A stretch of DNA of 25,907 nucleotides, from the NCBI GenBank assembly GCA_015478945.1, contig JABUQX010088111.1, positions 1-25,907 of the forward strand. Direction: 5' to 3'. The notes under the pieces were generated by a model. It made no database searches. It was given only the letters and a program-made list of their open reading frames with translations, and had not been told where the DNA came from. Below are positions 21,886-25,907 of this stretch, piece by piece. Origin of the DNA: Trachelipus rathkii. Taxonomy: Eukaryota > Arthropoda > Malacostraca > Isopoda > Trachelipodidae. The first letter of the stretch is position 1; each line of letters begins with the position of its first letter. The position numbers and the translations under genes are program-made.

Positions 21886-21931
21886 TATTATATTATATAT
21901 TATATATATTATATATATAGTTATATATAAG
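21504..21931. repeat. (TA)n microsatellite tract 2
   Basis: About 430 bases of almost pure TA with short ATTATA interruptions, directly abutting the hAT end. Its length is likely to be unreliable in any assembly. Confidence 0.95.
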
Positions 21932-21947
21932 GTTATAAAACTATAGT

Positions 21948-21964
21948 CGGGGGTTCAAGCCTCG
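21948..21964 (+). other. tRNA T-arm-like sequence
   Basis: CGGGG-GTTCAAG-CCTCG forms a 5-bp stem (one G-T pair) around a 7-base loop with the GTTCAAG of a tRNA T-loop. No D-arm, anticodon arm or acceptor partner is found upstream, where the (TA)n tract begins. It is best read as the tail half of a truncated tRNA gene or tRNA-derived SINE, or as chance. Confidence 0.3.
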
Positions 21965-22057
21965 AATTTTTTAGCGATCAAAATTTTTGATTCCTCAAAA
22001 ATCATAATAATATTAATAATTATATAATAATAATATATAATATAATAGTAAGGAAAT

Positions 22058-22300
22058 GAAATGAAAGTATTTATTAATGGAAATGAGGAGAATGTTTGTG
22101 GTCCGTAACGATTTCTTAGGTCAAGTGCTGTTCCTCATACATGTTTAAAATATTTAGACGCAGGGAACTTATGTAAGGTTTCCAAGTTTGCAGATGATAA
22201 GCAAATTGGCTACCTCAAATAAGAAATAATGATGGATGTATAAAGATTTAAAGATAAGGAGGGAGCTGCAATCGTTTGATGGGATGAGAGGTTCATTCTT
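22058..22300 (+). pseudogene. Non-LTR reverse transcriptase fragment (FADD box), distinct from the Jockey copy
   Basis: A short RT piece spread over frames. 'KVFINGNEEN' (near 22066) fits the V-x-I-N-G segment ahead of motif B. 'LGQVLFLIHV' (near 22118) fits SVLGPVLFLIYI. 'VSKFADDKQIGYL' (about 22178-22216) carries the catalytic F-A-D-D box. After it comes 'KDKEGAAI', in the position of the L-Q-x-D-L helix. The wording is closer to CR1/I-type LINEs than to the Jockey-like copy that begins at about 22.35 kb. It is truncated on both sides and broken by stops, and abuts the next LINE without a clear boundary. Confidence 0.6.
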
Positions 22301-22349
22301 CTTCAGTAAATTTTTCTTTCCTCATTCATTCTTTCTAAAACTAAATCTT

Positions 22350-24053
22350 TCTTTCCTCATAATCATGGTTCGATCGTGCTTAATCTCTGGTCATTCAGGC
22401 TAGCGACAGTGCCTTATCGGTGGTGGAAAAATTTCGTTCTCCTATCACTCTCGCTAATTTCATTCAGCTAGAAATGAATGCAGGGATACTCTTCGACGAG
22501 CAAAGCTGGCTTTCCTCAAAGGAAAGGGGCCTAACCTTCCTTGTTCTTTTCTGACATCTTTCATTCTAGCACTTTTGTAAATATGCCTTTCCTCTCTTAT
22601 TCAATCTGATCATCTGTGTTTGCTAATTCTCACTGAAAAAAAGGTATCTCTTCGGCCTCTTCGCTCAAACTATATTCTCTATGTCCTCAATACAAGCACT
22701 TTCCCTGCCTCAGTGTTTGAAGCTCTCACATATCCAACCTATTCGAAAAAAGGAAGCCGTCTGATCCTTCTAACTACGCCCTATACTCTCACTTGTATTC
22801 TATCTACGATCTTTGGGAAACCTTCTCACCTCCACTTCTTAGATCATTCTGGAACTCACTCCGATCGCCAGTAGGGCTCTCGTTGCACGAGTCTACTGGT
22901 GATAATATATTCCTATCTAACCGATTTATGGTTTTCGCTCTTAGAACTAGGGGAGACTTGGGTGGTGCCGCTTGGACATATCAAAGCAATTTGACTGATA
23001 ATGGACCGTCACTGCCCCAAGCTCCCATCTTTGGGTTTTCCTCCTTCTCTTGCTTACTTATGTCTAGCTTTCTTTCAAATCGCTTCATATCGGCTGTTGT
23101 TGATGGGGCTAATTTTCTTCTCTTTTTTCTGTCAATAGTGTTTTCCCTCAGGGTTCTGTCTATCTCCTACTTTTATTCTACTTTTTATAATAAGTCTTCT
23201 CACTGCACTCCAACCTATCCACTCGTTTCGATGATCGACCCTTCATTCTTAAACATAACAATTCTACTCCACTTTTACTTCTGGAATTGGCTCTCGTCTT
23301 AATCTTTCCGATTTATTTCTCGGTCATCGATCGACCTCACACTTTCATATTCATTCTTTTAAAACCCAAGCTTTCACCACTTTTCTGCCCCCTGGTACAC
23401 TCCTAGAGATCCTGGCTCTTTCGACGGTTCTGTCGTCTCTCCTGTTGCAATATAAACATCCTTTTGGCCTTAAATGAACAAAAAAATGTCTGGAAACCTC
23501 ACTACACGGTTGCTAGGGCGGCCTCAAGAACTGGATTTGTTTAGACTGTAAGACTTTCCTCCTTTTCTCAGTTGCTCCATCTATACAAAGGTCTCATCGC
23601 CATGTATGGATACTGCTCTCATATCTGGGGGGGGGGCTCTGTTTCACGGTTTTGGACAGGGTCGAGTCAACGGCAAAAACTGTTCTGTACTTTCCTTTGC
23701 TTCTCTATATATAAACTGTTCTGTATTTCCAGTTCACGTTGACCCTCTATGCTTGCGAGGCCGTGTTGTGTTATCTCTATCTATAGGTAGCGCACCGACA
23801 AATGCACCGAGGAATTTTTTTCACACGTCCACCACCTTTACGACGCCTCGTAGCACAATAGGTGCTGTATTGCGCACGAGTATGTGTTGAAATTGGTAAA
23901 CATCAGCACAGTTTGCTGTGGGCTTCCTTCTTTCCACAACCTCTGTTTTGTGGAATTTCTTCCATCTTCTTCTGTATTTCTACTGAATTTAATCTCCTCA
24001 CTTTAAAGCCTGCGGTCTGTGCTCATATGCGTAATTTTGCGCTAGAGTGGTGA
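22350..24053 (+). pseudogene. Jockey-like LINE ORF2 (reverse transcriptase), frameshifted
   Basis: A non-LTR reverse transcriptase missing its N-terminal endonuclease. Landmarks in order: 'WFDRAC' near 22370; 'ARNECRDTLRRAKLAFLKG' (22467-22523), the linker between endonuclease and RT; a K-K-G-x-R block near 22750 followed by remains of NYRPIxLTSxLSKxFE; 'HESTGD' near 22886; a degraded motif A near 22975; 'MSSFLSNRFISAVVDGANF' (23060-23116); a damaged Y-x-D-D box near 23230 (R-F-D-D remains); 'LYKGLIAMYGYCSHIWG' (23581-23631); and a C-terminal 'TEFNLLTLK' then 'VCAHMR' (23982-24032). An internal deletion of several dozen codons lies near 22600-22680. The longest single frame is 22793-23302. 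It is inactive. The homologous but far more decayed copy lies at 13.92-15.7 kb. Confidence 0.82.
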
Positions 24054-24570
24054 CTTTTTGAGAGTCTACACCCCTCTGAGTAGGGCTCTGCCGTGAATGG
24101 TGGTGAACAACTGTAAAAAAAAAATCCTTGATGGGAGATATGTGGCAAATGAACGAATCTCTATTCCCTCAAAACATAATTCGATTATCCCGAAATTGCT
24201 TACTCTTTTCAACATAACCTCAGATGGATCATATGTAGCAACCACACAAATTTTCACCTTTTCAAACTTAAATTTAACCTTTAGAAATTCTAGTACTCAC
24301 CACAAAAATCTACTATACTCTCTACCACAATGTCACTCTCAGAATTGCAAATCCTTCTATCCCCCTCTCATTCCTTTCCACAGCAACACAAAACACATTT
24401 CACACCACACCATCATTTTCGCGTTCTTTCATCTTTTTTTTCAGTCACAGCGAGCAAATCAAATTTGCCCTTTCTAAATACATCACACCTCTCTCCTCAT
24501 CTCCTCAACATTTAATTCTCTGACATTTCATATACAAATACGATTCATAATTTTCACCGAAGATAGAAAG
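24054..24570. other. Unassigned sequence, C-rich in its second half
   Basis: A 126-codon open frame (24097-24477, plus) exists, but its product resembles nothing I know, and its second half is low-complexity His/Ser/Thr from C/A-rich DNA. The strand bias (many C, few G) resembles the flanking dispersed repeat at 25.2-25.9 kb. It may be the LINE tail followed by repeat sequence. Confidence 0.4.
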
Positions 24571-24720
24571 GGCGCTTACTGCGATCACGACACTCTCCGA
24601 GGCATGCATTAGCTTCTGGCAAAGATAAGTGGTAGTAGGCAGCTAACCTAACTCACCGTCCCTTAGTCGCCTCTACGACACGTAGGACATACGATGTGGG
24701 CAATTTTTTTCTCCCTACAT
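24571..24720 (-). repeat. Dispersed repeat of decapod type (GTCGTAGAGGCGACTAAGGG)
   Basis: On the minus strand it reads CCTACGTGTCGTAGAGGCGA followed by CTAAGGGACGGTGAGTTAGG. I recognise this class of sequence, with its GTCGTAGAAGGCGACTAAA-like core, as a very common dispersed repeat in decapod crustacean genomic and transcript sequences, usually joined to (TA)n tracts, as here. It is probably a LINE or SINE end. The recognition is from memory, not a search. Confidence 0.55.
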
Positions 24721-24865
24721 GTATGGAATGAGTAGTAGGGATGTCTGTAGGATGTTGTCTAGAAGAGGGTGTGGATATAGTATGTGTATATGATATGTTT
24801 CTGGAGGATGAGTGTGGATATGAAACGCATGAGAGAAAGATGAACCATTAGGCACTGGAATGTCA

Positions 24866-24885
24866 TAATATATATATATATATAT

Positions 24886-24944
<59 letters not shown>

Positions 24945-24959
24945 CATATATATATATAT
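24866..24959. repeat. (TA)n microsatellite tract 3 with adjoining (TTTC)n-like run
   Basis: About 95 bases of TA, followed at 24959-24985 by CTTTCTTTTCCTTTTCTTTC. This combination is typical of the junction of the decapod dispersed repeat. Open frames across it (minus strand, 24715-25056) are low-complexity artefacts. Confidence 0.93.
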
Positions 24960-24985
24960 CTTTCTTTTCCTTTTCTTTCTTCACC

Positions 24986-25907
24986 GTTCCTCTTTGCCCC
25001 AGATGGGGTAAGGTGCTGCAAGCATACGGAAAGAAAAGCAGTAGAGAACATGACAAACGTCGAAAGAAAGCCCAGCCTTACCCCCTCTGTACCATTATTT
25101 AGTGAGAGCTCGTCACAGACAGAAAATCCACCCTAGAGCATCATGGACCGCGACGGACCCTCCCAATGTGATATCTCAATGTAGGGTTCATCCTGGCCAG
25201 GTGGGCCACAACCATGCCCCATACAAACCCCCATTCTCTCCTATATGCACCTTTATTCTCGCCTCTGCAAACTGACATTTCTCTCTTCAGGCATTCGTTC
25301 ACCGACTCAATCCTTTCTCTTCGGTCTCCCAGCCGGTCGGTTCCCAACACCTCACCACTATACATCGCTTAAACCAACCGACTATCATTCATCCTTTCAA
25401 TGACCAAACCATCTCAAATACTTTTATTTATTCTCTATTTACCCCTTCTATAACACACACACATCTCTAATCGTTCATTCTCTCTTTTCAATCTTTCACA
25501 CCTAGCACACCCGAAGATTGTCCCATCTACACATTGACTTTAGATCTTACTTCTATTCCAGACCATAGTCTCACTACATACAATACACAGGTAACAACAT
25601 ACCTCATGTAAGACCTAGCACACTCACGACTTAGTCTCTTTGCATTCACCAACCGATTTTAATGCACCAGCCACCTTCCTTGCCATTCACAACTTCCTAC
25701 TACACTCTGCTCGTCCATTCCCTTCTCATCCAACTATACCCTAATATTTAAATTCAGACACTTGTTCTAGCTGCTCACCATCTACATAACTTCACACTGA
25801 GGAGTGTCCTGCACTTCACAACAAACTTACTCTTATCCACTTTATTCACAGCCCCTCCTTTTACACCACGCAAATCTCTCTACAATCCTTCAAACTCTCC
25901 TTCAAGA
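24986..25907 (+). repeat. Dispersed repeat R (better-preserved copy), continues beyond the window
   Basis: Long C/T-rich sequence with few G residues on this strand and no sustained frame. The frame at 25141-25365 (minus) of 74 codons has no recognisable product. Blocks between about 25150 and 25475 recur in the same order at 9.83-10.285 kb, which shows this is a dispersed family. Its C-rich style and position next to the decapod-type core and TA tract suggest both belong to one larger retroelement. The right end lies outside the window. Confidence 0.55.

Noticed and set aside
24097..24477. 126-codon open frame on the plus strand
   Set aside because: No recognisable motif; the second half is low-complexity from C/A-rich repeat DNA, and the opposite strand is equally open, so it is not supported as a gene.
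24715..25056. 113-codon minus-strand frame
   Set aside because: It runs through the (TA)n tract and encodes Tyr-Ile repeats; a microsatellite artefact.
1..25907. CRISPR arrays, bacterial operons, rRNA or complete tRNA genes
   Set aside because: No regularly spaced identical repeats, no ribosome-binding-site and gene arrangement, and no full cloverleaf or rRNA-like sequence was seen.

Overview
This window looks like AT-rich, intergenic eukaryotic DNA, most likely from an arthropod and probably a decapod crustacean. It is filled with decayed mobile elements. No bacterial operon structure, ribosome-binding sites or rRNA are visible, and no intact protein gene can be supported. The decapod suggestion rests on a repeat at 24.57-24.72 kb that I recognise from decapod sequences, on the mix of BEL/Pao, Jockey-type LINE and hAT remnants, and on the long (TA)n tracts. 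Longest open frames are under 170 codons, and the real homology runs across frames, broken by stops and indels.

1-6.6 kb: remains of a BEL/Pao LTR retrotransposon pol gene. It is interrupted by a roughly 1.8-kb TTAA-bounded element with inverted ends, called 'element X' here. X carries about four degenerate ~310-bp subrepeats. There are three X copies: one 3' piece, one long copy, and one copy with both ends. They alternate with two copies of a BEL fragment, forming a ~2.25-kb tandem duplication. Beyond the last X copy the pol gene resumes with the integrase zinc-binding region, the integrase core, a BEL-type C-terminal domain, and a purine tract where a 3' LTR would begin.

6.6-13.9 kb: mostly AT-rich sequence without genes. 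It holds a degenerate ~65/130-bp minisatellite (7.37-7.79 kb), simple AT repeats, a diverged copy of a dispersed repeat ('repeat R', second copy at 25.07-25.9 kb), and three short exon-like islands that I cannot confirm.

13.9-17.5 kb: a very decayed Jockey-like LINE (13.92-15.7 kb, plus strand), then unassigned AT-rich DNA. 17.5-19.3 kb: a small GC-rich island with coding-like codon use on the minus strand, AT-rich sequence, and a possible SINE remnant.

19.3-21.9 kb: a decayed hAT transposase on the minus strand, with a GC-palindromic element end at 21.4-21.5 kb, flanked by two large (TA)n tracts. 21.95-24.05 kb: a tRNA T-arm-like fragment, a short RT fragment of one LINE clade, and a better-preserved Jockey-like LINE on the plus strand. 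24.05-25.9 kb: decapod-type dispersed repeats with a third (TA)n tract.

The genes do not work together; the interest is in the nested and duplicated repeats. The structure most worth following up is element X. I found no convincing new cellular system.
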